From the NCBI GenBank assembly GCA_037441725.1, contig JBBIRT010000145.1, positions 1 to 7,605 on the forward strand: a DNA stretch of 7,605 nucleotides, written 5' to 3'. The DNA comes from JBBIRT01 sp037441725 (GTDB lineage: Bacteria > Desulfobacterota > BSN033 > UBA1163). Of the stretch, positions 1 through 6,500 are shown piece after piece. Within the stretch, counting starts at the first letter, position 1; every line of letters starts with the position of its first letter. The notes below the pieces were generated by a model, which was given only the letters and a program-made list of their open reading frames with translations, was not told where the DNA came from and did not search any database. Made by a program: the position numbers and the translations under genes.

Positions 1-56
1 TTCGGGAGGGGGGTCGAACTGTGGGTGCAGGCGTCATCAGTGACGTCCTCGAATAA
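1..56 (+). CDS. tuf: Elongation factor Tu, C-terminal end (partial)
   Basis: Reading from base 3, the last 17 codons give REGGRTVGAGVISDVLE followed by TAA at 54-56. This is the classic C-terminus of bacterial EF-Tu, the end of beta-barrel domain III. EF-Tu is the cytoplasmic GTPase that delivers aminoacyl-tRNA to the ribosome. The GTPase domain and the rest of the gene lie left of the window, so nothing can be said about its integrity. A tuf copy directly before rpmG and tRNA-Trp is the usual arrangement of the 'tufB' locus. Only 21 bases separate its stop from the rpmG start, which suggests co-transcription. Confidence 0.95.
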   Translation, partial: REGGRTVGAGVISDVLE

Positions 57-77
57 GGGACCGATGAGGGTGAATGG

Positions 78-227
78 ATGAGGAATATCATTACATTATT
101 ATGTATGGAATGCAAACAGAGAAATTATTCTACTACAAAGAATAAGAGAACCACTCCAGACAAGATTGAATTAAAAAAATATTGTAGGTTTTGCCGTAAA
201 CACACCGTACATAAAGAATCGAAATAA
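78..227 (+). CDS. rpmG: Large-subunit ribosomal protein L33 (bL33)
   Basis: A 49-residue ORF begins MRNIITLLCMECKQRNY and ends CRFCRKHTVHKESK, matching L33 over its full normal length of about 49-55 residues. L33 is a small 50S protein near the E site. Two CxxC pairs (C9/C12 and C36/C39) are intact, so this is the zinc-binding ('C+') form and not the cysteine-free paralogue some bacteria use under zinc starvation. The ATG at 78 is preceded by GAGGG at 66-70 with 7-base spacing. An ATG at 74 is in another frame and gives no L33 product. The gene sits between tuf and tRNA-Trp, its common position. Confidence 0.96.
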   Translation: MRNIITLLCMECKQRNYSTTKNKRTTPDKIELKKYCRFCRKHTVHKESK

Positions 228-260
228 ACTCGTGAAAGGGAATGGAGGATGGGCTTATAC

Positions 261-337
261 AGGCCAGTAGCTCTAACGGATAGAGCACCGGACTCCAAAT
301 CCGGGTGATGGGGGTTCAAATCCCTCCTGGCCTGCCA
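261..337 (+). tRNA. trnW: tRNA-Trp (anticodon CCA)
   Basis: A full cloverleaf can be drawn. The 7-bp acceptor stem is AGGCCAG (261-267) with CTGGCCT (327-333), then discriminator G334 and an encoded CCA at 335-337. The D arm is closed by GCTC/GAGC. The anticodon arm is CCGGA/TCCGG with loop CTCCAAA, placing anticodon CCA at 295-297. The T arm is GGGGG-TTCAAAT-CCCTC with one G-U pair. Anticodon CCA and discriminator G identify tryptophan; it reads UGG only. The gene lies between rpmG and secE with no visible promoter or terminator of its own, so it is probably cut from the operon transcript. Confidence 0.97.
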
Positions 338-382
338 TGTCTTTCGTAATAAATGATTAGGAGGTTAATCCAGGGATAAAAG

Positions 383-601
383 ATGGGATTTTCGATTAAA
401 GAGAAGTATGAGCTTGCAAAACAATTCTTAAGGGAGGTTAAAACTGAATTAAAGAAAGTGACCTGGCCATCAAGGAAGGACACCCTTTCAGGAACATTGG
501 TAGTTCTGGTGACAGTTTTTATTATTGCCATCTTTTTAGGGATTGTTGATTCGGGCCTTTCAAATCTCATTAAACAACTCTTGAAAAGGGCAACCTATTA
601 A
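383..601 (+). CDS. secE: Preprotein translocase subunit SecE
   Basis: The 72-residue protein starts MGFSIKEKYELAKQFLREVK. It has an amphipathic N-terminal helix, the SecE signature VKTELKKVTWPSRKDT at about residues 19-34, then one transmembrane segment at about 36-56. This is the short single-span SecE found in most bacteria, unlike the three-span E. coli form. SecE clamps the two halves of SecY in the SecYEG channel in the inner membrane and is essential. The start is fixed by an in-frame TAA at 377-379. The strong AGGAGG at 359-364 is rather far away (18 bases), while CAGGGA at 371-376 is nearer but weaker. It is followed closely by nusG, the near-universal partner arrangement. Confidence 0.96.
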   Translation: MGFSIKEKYELAKQFLREVKTELKKVTWPSRKDTLSGTLVVLVTVFIIAIFLGIVDSGLSNLIKQLLKRATY

Positions 602-622
602 CAAGGAGTCGTAGCATCGATT

Positions 623-1153
623 ATGGCAAAACAGTGGTATGTCATCCACACCTATTCTGGTTTCGAAAATAGGGCAAAGCAGAATTTGGAAGAGCGAATT
701 AAGAATCTCGGAAAGGGAGACTATTTCTCAACCATCTTGGTTCCTACAGAGACAGTGGTGGAATTGGTCAAAGGGAAGAAGAAGACCTCCCAGAGAAAGA
801 TATTCCCAGGATATATTTTGGTAAAGATGGAATTGAATGAGGAGACCTGGCATATTGTCAAAGAAACCCCCAAGATCACTGGCTTTGCTGGTGATGGGAC
901 CAAACCTGTTCCCATTTCAGAGAGCGAGGTGGAAGAGATCCTATCCCAGATGAAGGAAGGAGTTTCTAAAGCAAAGCCAAAGGTTTCTTTCAACGTGGGT
1001 GATAGTGTACGGGTCATTGATGGCCCCTTTGTTAACTTTATCGGAACGATTGAGGAGGTCAAACCTGAAAAAAGGAAGTTGAAAGTATTGGTGTCCATCT
1101 TTGGGAGAGCAACACCAGTCGAGCTGGATTTTATTCAGGTCGAGAAGAACTAA
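623..1153 (+). CDS. nusG: Transcription termination/antitermination factor NusG
   Basis: The 176-residue protein has the normal NusG length and layout. The N-terminal NGN domain (about 1-115) opens KQWYVIHTYSGFENRAKQNL and contains the conserved RKIFPGYILVKM strand at about 58-69; this face binds the beta' clamp helices and the beta lobe/protrusion side of RNA polymerase. The C-terminal KOW domain (about 124-176) has GDSVRVIDGPF, then SIFGR and PVELDFIQVE; it contacts Rho or S10 of the ribosome. The ATG is preceded by AAGGAG at 603-608, with a long 14-base spacing and no better in-frame start. It is 21 bases after secE and probably in the same transcript. Confidence 0.97.
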   Translation: MAKQWYVIHTYSGFENRAKQNLEERIKNLGKGDYFSTILVPTETVVELVKGKKKTSQRKIFPGYILVKMELNEETWHIVKETPKITGFAGDGTKPVPISESEVEEILSQMKEGVSKAKPKVSFNVGDSVRVIDGPFVNFIGTIEEVKPEKRKLKVLVSIFGRATPVELDFIQVEKN

Positions 1154-1159
1154 GGTACG

Positions 1160-1178
1160 TTCGAGCCATGGGCTCGAA
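1160..1178 (+). promoter_or_regulatory. Hairpin in the nusG-rplK spacer (candidate rplK leader element)
   Basis: TTCGAGCC (1160-1167) and GGCTCGAA (1171-1178) form a perfect 8-bp stem with a 3-base loop, 6 bases after the nusG stop. No run of T follows (the next bases are AACATGATGC), so it is not a standard intrinsic terminator. It lies within a 134-base spacer (1154-1287), the longest gap before rplK, where L11 operons often have their own leader. In E. coli and several other bacteria L1 represses the rplK-rplA unit by binding a leader that mimics its 23S rRNA site. Whether this hairpin and the GATGC downstream form such a site cannot be decided by eye. The rest of the spacer is A/T-rich with no convincing promoter. 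Confidence 0.45.
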
Positions 1179-1287
1179 ACATGATGCGGAAGGCCTGAAT
1201 TCCAAGTTTCAAAGGAAAAGGTGCAATATAAACTTTAACAACGATAAATGATATCCTATTGACTATTTAGATTTTGAGGAATGAACA

Positions 1288-1710
1288 ATGGCAAAAAAAG
1301 TGGTGGCAATGGTCAAGTTACAGATTCAAGCAGGGCAAGCCAACCCATCCCCTCCGGTTGGACCTGCTTTGGGGCAACATGGGGTCAACATCATGGAATT
1401 CTGCAAGGCCTTCAATGCCCGAACTCAGGGACAAGAAGGAATGGTCATTCCGGTAGTCATTACCATCTATTCGGATCGGTCGTTTAACTTTGTGACAAAG
1501 ACTCCACCGGCCTCCATCCTTCTTAAAAAAGCGGCCAAGATTGTGAAAGGTTCAGGAGAGCCTAATCGGACAAAGGTGGGTAAAGTGACCCGTGATCAAA
1601 TTCGAGAGATTGCGCAGATAAAATTTAAGGATCTCAATGCAGTCGATTTGGAAGGGGCCATTCGGACCATTGAGGGGACCGCTAAAAGCCTTGGGCTTGA
1701 GATCATCTAA
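1288..1710 (+). CDS. rplK: Large-subunit ribosomal protein L11 (uL11)
   Basis: The 140-residue protein is full length. The N-terminal domain (about 1-70) shows LQIQAGQANPSPPVGPALGQ and HGVNIMEFCKAFN, including the proline-rich helix (P20, P22, P23) that forms the thiostrepton/micrococcin pocket with 23S rRNA. The C-terminal rRNA-binding domain (about 71-140) has KTPPASILLKKAA and ends GTAKSLGLEII. L11 forms the stalk base with L10 and takes part in EF-G action and in RelA activation. GAGGA at 1276-1280 gives 7-base spacing to the ATG; another ATG at 1281 is out of frame. rplA follows after only 10 bases, so the two are surely co-transcribed and probably translationally coupled. Confidence 0.98.
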   Translation: MAKKVVAMVKLQIQAGQANPSPPVGPALGQHGVNIMEFCKAFNARTQGQEGMVIPVVITIYSDRSFNFVTKTPPASILLKKAAKIVKGSGEPNRTKVGKVTRDQIREIAQIKFKDLNAVDLEGAIRTIEGTAKSLGLEII

Positions 1711-1720
1711 AGAGAGAATT

Positions 1721-2428
1721 ATGGCAAAGAGAGGAAAAAAATATTTAGAGGCAAAAGGGAAGGTTGATCGAAATAGACGATATGAGCTGGAAGAAGGGGT
1801 CAAACTCCTTTTAGAGACAACCTATGCTAAGTTTGATGAGGGAGTCGATGTGGCCATCCGTCTTGGAGTGGACCCGAAAAAGGCGGACCAGATGGTTCGT
1901 GGCACGGTGGTCCTTCCTCATGGGACAGGGAAAAAAGTCCGAGTATTGGTTTTTGCAAAAGGCCAAAAGGAGAAAGAGGCGCTGGATGCAGGTGCTGACT
2001 TTGTGGGCGCAGAGGACCTCATCGATAAGATTTCAAAAGGATGGTTGGAGTTCGACAAAGCGATTGCCACTCCTGACATGATGGGTTCGGTAAGTAAATT
2101 GGGGAAGATTTTAGGCCCACGGGGTTTAATGCCCAATCCCAAGGTGGGAACTGTAACCTTCGATCTGGAAAAGGCCATTAAGGAGATTAAGGCAGGAAAG
2201 GTGGAATTTAAAGTAGAAAAGGCTGGGATCGTTCATGTCCCAGTAGGAAAGATCTCTTTTGGGTTTAGCCGTTTATTGGAGAATATCAAAGCCCTGCTCG
2301 AAACAATCGTCAAAGCCAAGCCACCGACCAGCAAAGGAGTCTATCTGAGAAGCATTGCATTATCTTCAACGATGGGGCCTGGGATTAAAATCGATCCCCT
2401 TGATGTTAGGAATATATTGAAGTCTTAA
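1721..2428 (+). CDS. rplA: Large-subunit ribosomal protein L1 (uL1)
   Basis: The 235-residue protein starts MAKRGKKYLEAKGKVDRN. An in-frame upstream ATG at 1637 would add 28 residues overlapping rplK that have no L1 counterpart, so 1721 is preferred. Domain I comprises the two ends (about 1-67 and 160-235), with the conserved TMGPGIKID near the C-terminus. Domain II (about 68-159) carries GWLEFDKAIATPDMMG and the family signature ILGPRGLMPNPKVGTVT. L1 forms the mobile L1 stalk, helps move E-site tRNA, and in many bacteria represses its own operon. The upstream SD is weak (GAGAG at 1712-1716), fitting coupling to rplK. Its domain II has a diverged copy inside rpoB at 4917-5162. Confidence 0.98.
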   Translation: MAKRGKKYLEAKGKVDRNRRYELEEGVKLLLETTYAKFDEGVDVAIRLGVDPKKADQMVRGTVVLPHGTGKKVRVLVFAKGQKEKEALDAGADFVGAEDLIDKISKGWLEFDKAIATPDMMGSVSKLGKILGPRGLMPNPKVGTVTFDLEKAIKEIKAGKVEFKVEKAGIVHVPVGKISFGFSRLLENIKALLETIVKAKPPTSKGVYLRSIALSSTMGPGIKIDPLDVRNILKS

Positions 2429-2430
2429 GG

Positions 2431-2446
2431 AAGGAGAAGCTCATTG
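2431..2446 (+). promoter_or_regulatory. Ribosome-binding site and TTG start of rplJ
   Basis: AAGGAG at 2431-2436 lies 7 bases before the TTG at 2444. The peptide from this TTG, MNRREKEVAL, matches the conserved L10 start (MNR.EKE), so the rare start codon is well supported. No in-frame ATG gives a family-like N-terminus. The rplA stop is only 15 bases upstream. Confidence 0.85.
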
Positions 2447-2971
2447 AATCGTAGAGAAAAAGAAGTCGCATTATCCAAATTGACTGAAAAGATTAAGGGA
2501 TTTCAGGCCATGGTCTTGACCAACTATCGTGGGCTCAATGTGGAGCAGATGAACCATCTCCGACGCCGCCTCAGGGAGGAGAAGATTTCTTATCATGTGG
2601 TAAAAAATACCTTGATGAGACTGGCTTCAAAAGGAACGGATTTAGAAAAGTTGGATCGATATTTTGAAGGTCCAACAGCGGTTGCGATCTCCTATGGAGA
2701 TCCAGTCCCAATGGCAAAGATTTTATCAGAATTTATTAAAACCCAACCCTCCCTTGAAATCAAAGTGGGTTTCATAGAAGGGAGGGTTGTTTCGCCTGAG
2801 GAGGTGAAGGCAATTGCGAACATGCCTTCTCGAGAGGTCCTTTTTGCTCAGGTTTTGGGTGGGATTCAAGGACCGGCCCATCAGCTCGGAACGGTTCTGG
2901 TCCAAGCCCTTCAACAGGTCCTTGGGATTCTCCAGGCTCGTTCGGATCAACTCTCTGAGCCAAAGGCTTAG
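2444..2971 (+). CDS. rplJ: Large-subunit ribosomal protein L10 (uL10)
   Basis: The 175-residue protein is of normal length. The N-terminal globular domain (about 1-135) has the family pattern FQAMVLTNYRGLNVEQMNHLRRRLRE, then YHVVKNTLMRLA at about 50-61 and FEGPTAVAI at about 74-82. It binds 23S rRNA beside L11. The C-terminal helix (about 138-170), with GTVLVQALQQVLGILQAR, is the docking arm for L7/L12 dimers. Translation starts at TTG with a good Shine-Dalgarno. The gap from rplA is only 15 bases, so a separate long leader for L10-L12 autogenous control, as in E. coli, is absent here. If such a site exists it must overlap the end of rplA. Confidence 0.97.
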   Translation: MNRREKEVALSKLTEKIKGFQAMVLTNYRGLNVEQMNHLRRRLREEKISYHVVKNTLMRLASKGTDLEKLDRYFEGPTAVAISYGDPVPMAKILSEFIKTQPSLEIKVGFIEGRVVSPEEVKAIANMPSREVLFAQVLGGIQGPAHQLGTVLVQALQQVLGILQARSDQLSEPKA

Positions 2972-3019
2972 GGAAGAAAAAGAGAAAGTGGATAAATTAT
3001 TAAGAGGAGGATTTTCTAA

Positions 3020-3409
3020 ATGGCAGATGTTCAAAAAATTGCAGAAGAGATCAGCGGTCTGACTTTATTGGAAGCCCGCGATTTGGTGAAGGCCTTGGAA
3101 GAAAAATTAGGGATTAAGGCCAGTGCACCAATGGCTGTTACAGCAATGCCTGTACCAGGGGCGGCAACCGGAACAGAGGCTGCCCCTGCTGAAGAGAAGA
3201 CCGAATTTGATGTGATCCTCACTGGTTTTGGCGATAAGAAGATCCAGGTGATTAAGGTCGTCAGGGAACTGACGGGTTTGGGTTTAAAAGAGGCCAAAGA
3301 CCTTGTGGAGGGTGTCCCCAAGCCTGTGAAAGAGGGAGTTTCCAAAGAGGAGGCTGCCACGATGAAGAAAAAGCTTGAAGAGGCTGGGGGGACCGTAGAG
3401 ATTAAGTAG
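3020..3409 (+). CDS. rplL: Large-subunit ribosomal protein L7/L12 (bL12)
   Basis: The 129-residue acidic protein has the three-part L7/L12 plan. The N-terminal dimerisation and L10-binding helices are at about 1-33 (ISGLTLLEARDLVKALEEKLGI). A flexible Ala/Pro-rich hinge follows at about 34-58. The C-terminal factor-binding domain, about 59-129, has KTEFDVILTGFGDKKIQVIK, RELTGLGLKEAKDLVEG and EEAGGTVEIK. Multiple L12 dimers form the stalk that recruits and activates EF-Tu, EF-G, IF2 and RF3. AGGAGG at 3005-3010 with 9-base spacing is a strong ribosome-binding site, in keeping with L12 being the only multi-copy ribosomal protein. The rplJ stop is 48 bases upstream with no terminator between. 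Confidence 0.98.
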   Translation: MADVQKIAEEISGLTLLEARDLVKALEEKLGIKASAPMAVTAMPVPGAATGTEAAPAEEKTEFDVILTGFGDKKIQVIKVVRELTGLGLKEAKDLVEGVPKPVKEGVSKEEAATMKKKLEEAGGTVEIK

Positions 3410-3425
3410 GGAAACATTCGAAGAA

Positions 3426-3533
3426 GTGTTGAGAATTTTTGGTGTCTCTTTCCTTTAAGACGGAGCCAAACATACCTGGTTGTCTGAAAGGGAAGAGACT
3501 ATTTATTTTAAGTGGTTTTTTAATTTTTAACAC
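3426..3533 (+). promoter_or_regulatory. Nested long stem in the rplL-rpoB spacer (candidate processing/attenuation site)
   Basis: Two inverted repeats nest here. The outer arms GTGTTGAGAATT (3426-3437) and AATTTTTAACAC (3522-3533) pair over 12 bp with two G-U pairs. The inner arms GTCTCTTTCCTTT (3444-3456) and AAAGGGAAGAGAC (3487-3499) pair over 13 bp with one G-U. Inside that, AGAC/GTCT (3458-3461/3482-3485) and a short CCA/TGG stem can extend it. In E. coli the rplL-rpoB spacer holds an attenuator and an RNase III cut site that set less rpoBC than rplJL output, and this long duplex is a plausible counterpart. T-rich sequence after the inner stem (3500-3528) is compatible with partial termination. 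Function is inferred; the pairing is seen. Confidence 0.6.
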
Positions 3534-3534
3534 C

Positions 3535-3566
3535 CCTTAGGGAGGTTCTTTCAACCCTCTCTGAGG
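3535..3566 (+). promoter_or_regulatory. Hairpin reaching the rpoB ribosome-binding site
   Basis: CCTTAGGGAGGTT (3535-3547) can pair with AACCCTCTCTGAGG (3553-3566) over 13 bp, with one bulged C, two G-U pairs and the loop CTTTC. The 3' arm takes in the first GAGG of the purine-rich GAGGAGGAGGG (3563-3573) that serves as the rpoB Shine-Dalgarno. The remaining part stays free, with about 8 bases to the ATG at 3582. The hairpin could tune rpoB translation; this is inference. Confidence 0.5.
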
Positions 3567-3581
3567 AGGAGGGAAACAATT

Positions 3582-6500
3582 ATGGCCAGCGTTGTTCCTG
3601 TCTATCGGAGGTATCGAAAGAATTTTTCAAAAATTAAAGAGATGTTAGAAATCTCCAATCTGATTGAGGTCCAGAAAAGATCCTACAAACAATTTCTCCA
3701 GGCTGATGTTGATCCGGATAAGAGGGAACCCATCGGACTTCAAGCGGTTTTTAAAACAGTCTTTCCAATAAAAGATTTTTATGAAACCGCTTCGCTCGAA
3801 TTCGTCAACTATCGTCTCACTGAGCCAAAATATAATGTTGAAGAATGCCTGCTGAGGGGGATGACCTATGCGGCTCCCATCAAGGTCACTGTTCGTTTGG
3901 TGGTTTGGGATGTCAATGAAGAGACGAAGGCAAAAAGCATAAAGGCAGTCAAAGAGCAAGAGGTCTATTTTGGTGAAATTCCCCTCATGACTGAAAATGG
4001 GACGTTCATTATCAATGGCACGGAACGAGTCATTGTGAGCCAACTCCACCGTTCTCCTGGTGTCTTTTTTGATCAGGATCAGGTTAAACCTCACGGAGGA
4101 GGGAAAGTTTTTTATTACGCTCGAATCATTCCCTATCGAGGGTCCTGGATCGATTTTGAATTTGACCAGAAAGACCTCCTCTATGTTCGGATCGATCGGC
4201 GGAGAAAGATTCCTGTGACCATCCTCCTTCGGGCGCTTAAATATACTGGGGAAGAGCTTTTAAATTATTTCTATCACAAGGAGAAGGTTTTCTTCCGGAA
4301 GGGAAAATTCCATAAGGAGATCTCAAAAGAGGTACTTGTGGGACAGAAGGCCACCTCAGATATTGTCGATCCAGAAACGCATAAAATCATCCTAAAGAAG
4401 CATCGTCGAATAACGGAGGAAGCTTTCAAAAGGTTGGAGTTGGCCAAAATCAATACCATTCCAGTAGAGGTGGAAGATCTCATTGGGCGATATTTGGCAA
4501 AGGAACTCATTGATCCTGAAACCGGAGAGGTGATTGCCGAATGTAACGATGAGGTGACAGAAAAACTTTTAGAGGAGATCAAAGAACGAAAGATTGAATC
4601 CTTTGAAATCCTTTTCATTGACAATATCAACGTTAGCTCCTCTCTAAGAGATACTTTGGTGATGGATAAAATTGGGTTGACCCGAGAGGAAAGGGAAAAA
4701 TTGCCCATCCTTGAACCCGGCAAATCAATTCGAGAGAAAGAATCTGAGAGGGCTCTGATTGATATTTATAAGAGGCTTCGCCCCGGTGATCCTCCAACCA
4801 TTGATACCGCCCTTGGTCTTTTTTACAACCTCTTCTTCAACCCCGACCGGTACGATCTATCCAAAGTGGGAAGGATGAAACTGAACCATAAACTTGGTTT
4901 AAAGGGCAGTCCCCCTAAGATCTTGGTCTTCACCGAACGGTGGAAAAAGGAGGCCCTGCAGGCAGGAGCCACTTATGCAGGGGGGAAAGAATTGGTCGAT
5001 CGCATCTTAGAGGGGTGGCTTGATTTTGACGAAGCCATTGCAACTCCGGAGATGGCTGATGAGATCCAACGGGCAGCCAAAATCTTACACCCCATTGGGT
5101 TGATGCCCTCATTCAAAGATGGGACCATTACCGACGACGTCCAAAGAATGATAGGAAAGATCTTGGAGGATGAAAAGACAACCCTTAGGAGAAGGGATAT
5201 CCTTGAGGTCGTTAAATATTTAATTCGATTAAAAGACGGTCAAGGGGCTGTTGATGATATTGACCATTTGGGTAATCGGCGGGTCAGAACGGTAGGAGAG
5301 CTTTTGGAAAATCAATATCATATTGGGCTGGTGAGGATTGAGAGGGCCATTAAGGAACGGATGAGTCTTCAGGATGTGGAGACCTTGATGCCCCATGACC
5401 TCATCAACTCAAAACCCCTATCTGCAGTCATCAAAGAATTTTTTGGTTCAAGCCAGCTTTCCCAATTTATGGATCAAACGAATCCCCTTTCAGAGATCAC
5501 ACACAAACGTCGGCTTTCTGCCTTGGGGCCTGGAGGGCTAACTCGAGAGAGGGCAGGATTTGAGGTGAGAGATGTTCACCCCACCCATTATGGTCGGATC
5601 TGTCCAATCGAAACTCCTGAAGGACCCAACATCGGCTTAATCACCTCTCTCAGCACCTACGCCCGTGTCAATGACTATGGATTTATTGAAACCCCTTATC
5701 GAGAAGTGGTGAATGGAAAGGTGACCAACAACATCCGATACCTGTTCGCTCTGGATGAAGAGGAAGAAATAAATGGGCAAAAACCTGCCATTGCTCAAGC
5801 CAATGCCCCACTGGATAAGGAAGGAAGGTTTACCGCTCCTCTCATCTCTGCCCGGCGAGGGGGGGAGTTCGTGATGGTGAAACCTGAAGAGATTCGATAC
5901 ATGGACGTGTCACCAAAACAATTGGTGAGCGTTGCCACCTCTCTCATTCCATTCTTAGAAAATGACGATGCCAACCGAGCCCTCATGGGATCGAACATGC
6001 AACGCCAGGCTGTTCCCCTTCTCAGGACAGAGGCCCCGTTGATTGGAACAGGGATGGAGGCCATTGTGGCAAGGGATTCGGGAGTGACCGTGGTGGCGAA
6101 GAGGGACGGAGTGGTCGAAGATGTGGATGCTTCAAGAATTGTCATCCGAGCAGATGAAGATGGTCAGAAGGAGGATGATCCAGGGGTTGATATCTATACG
6201 TTGATCAAATATAAACGGTCGAATCAGAATACCTGCATCAATCAAAGACCGATTGTCCAAGTTGGAGATCATGTCAAGAAGGGTGAGGTCATTGCCGATG
6301 GACCAGCCACCCATGTGGGGGAGTTGGCTTTGGGGAGAAATGTCTTGGTAGCCTTCATGCCTTGGGGGGGATATAACTTTGAAGATTCCATCCTGATCAG
6401 CGAAAAGCTGTTAAAAGAGGATACCTATACTTGCATCCATATTGAAGAATTGGAATGTGTGGCACGAGACACCAAATTAGGAAAAGAGGAGATCACTTGT

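Noticed and set aside
261..337. tRNA-Trp as an integration site for a mobile element
   Set aside because: No integrase, direct repeat of the tRNA 3' end or foreign-looking gene lies nearby; the tRNA is a normal part of this locus.
721..1098. 125-codon minus-strand ORF opposite nusG
   Set aside because: Fully antisense to a clear NusG with no independent signal.
1160..1178. Hairpin after nusG as an intrinsic terminator
   Set aside because: The stem is not followed by a T-run, and rplK follows on the same strand.
1235..1287. Possible promoter before rplK (TTTAAC, 17 bases, TATTGA; also TATAAA and TTGACT)
   Set aside because: The -10 match is poor, the other boxes lack a correctly spaced partner, and the region is simply A/T-rich.
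1637..1720. Upstream in-frame ATG that would extend rplA by 28 residues
   Set aside because: The extension overlaps rplK, does not resemble L1, and MAKRGKK at 1721 is the usual L1 start.
3645..4094. 149-codon minus-strand ORF across the 5' part of rpoB
   Set aside because: It lies opposite an unmistakable RpoB frame, has no recognisable motif and no ribosome-binding context; it is a shadow of rpoB codon use.
4274..4723. 149-codon minus-strand ORF inside rpoB, serine-rich
   Set aside because: Antisense shadow of the rpoB lobe; low-complexity composition follows from the coding strand.
4917..5162. L1-like segment as an assembly chimera of rplA and rpoB
   Set aside because: It is in frame on both sides, about half its residues differ from L1, and third codon positions differ widely; a chimera would be near-identical.
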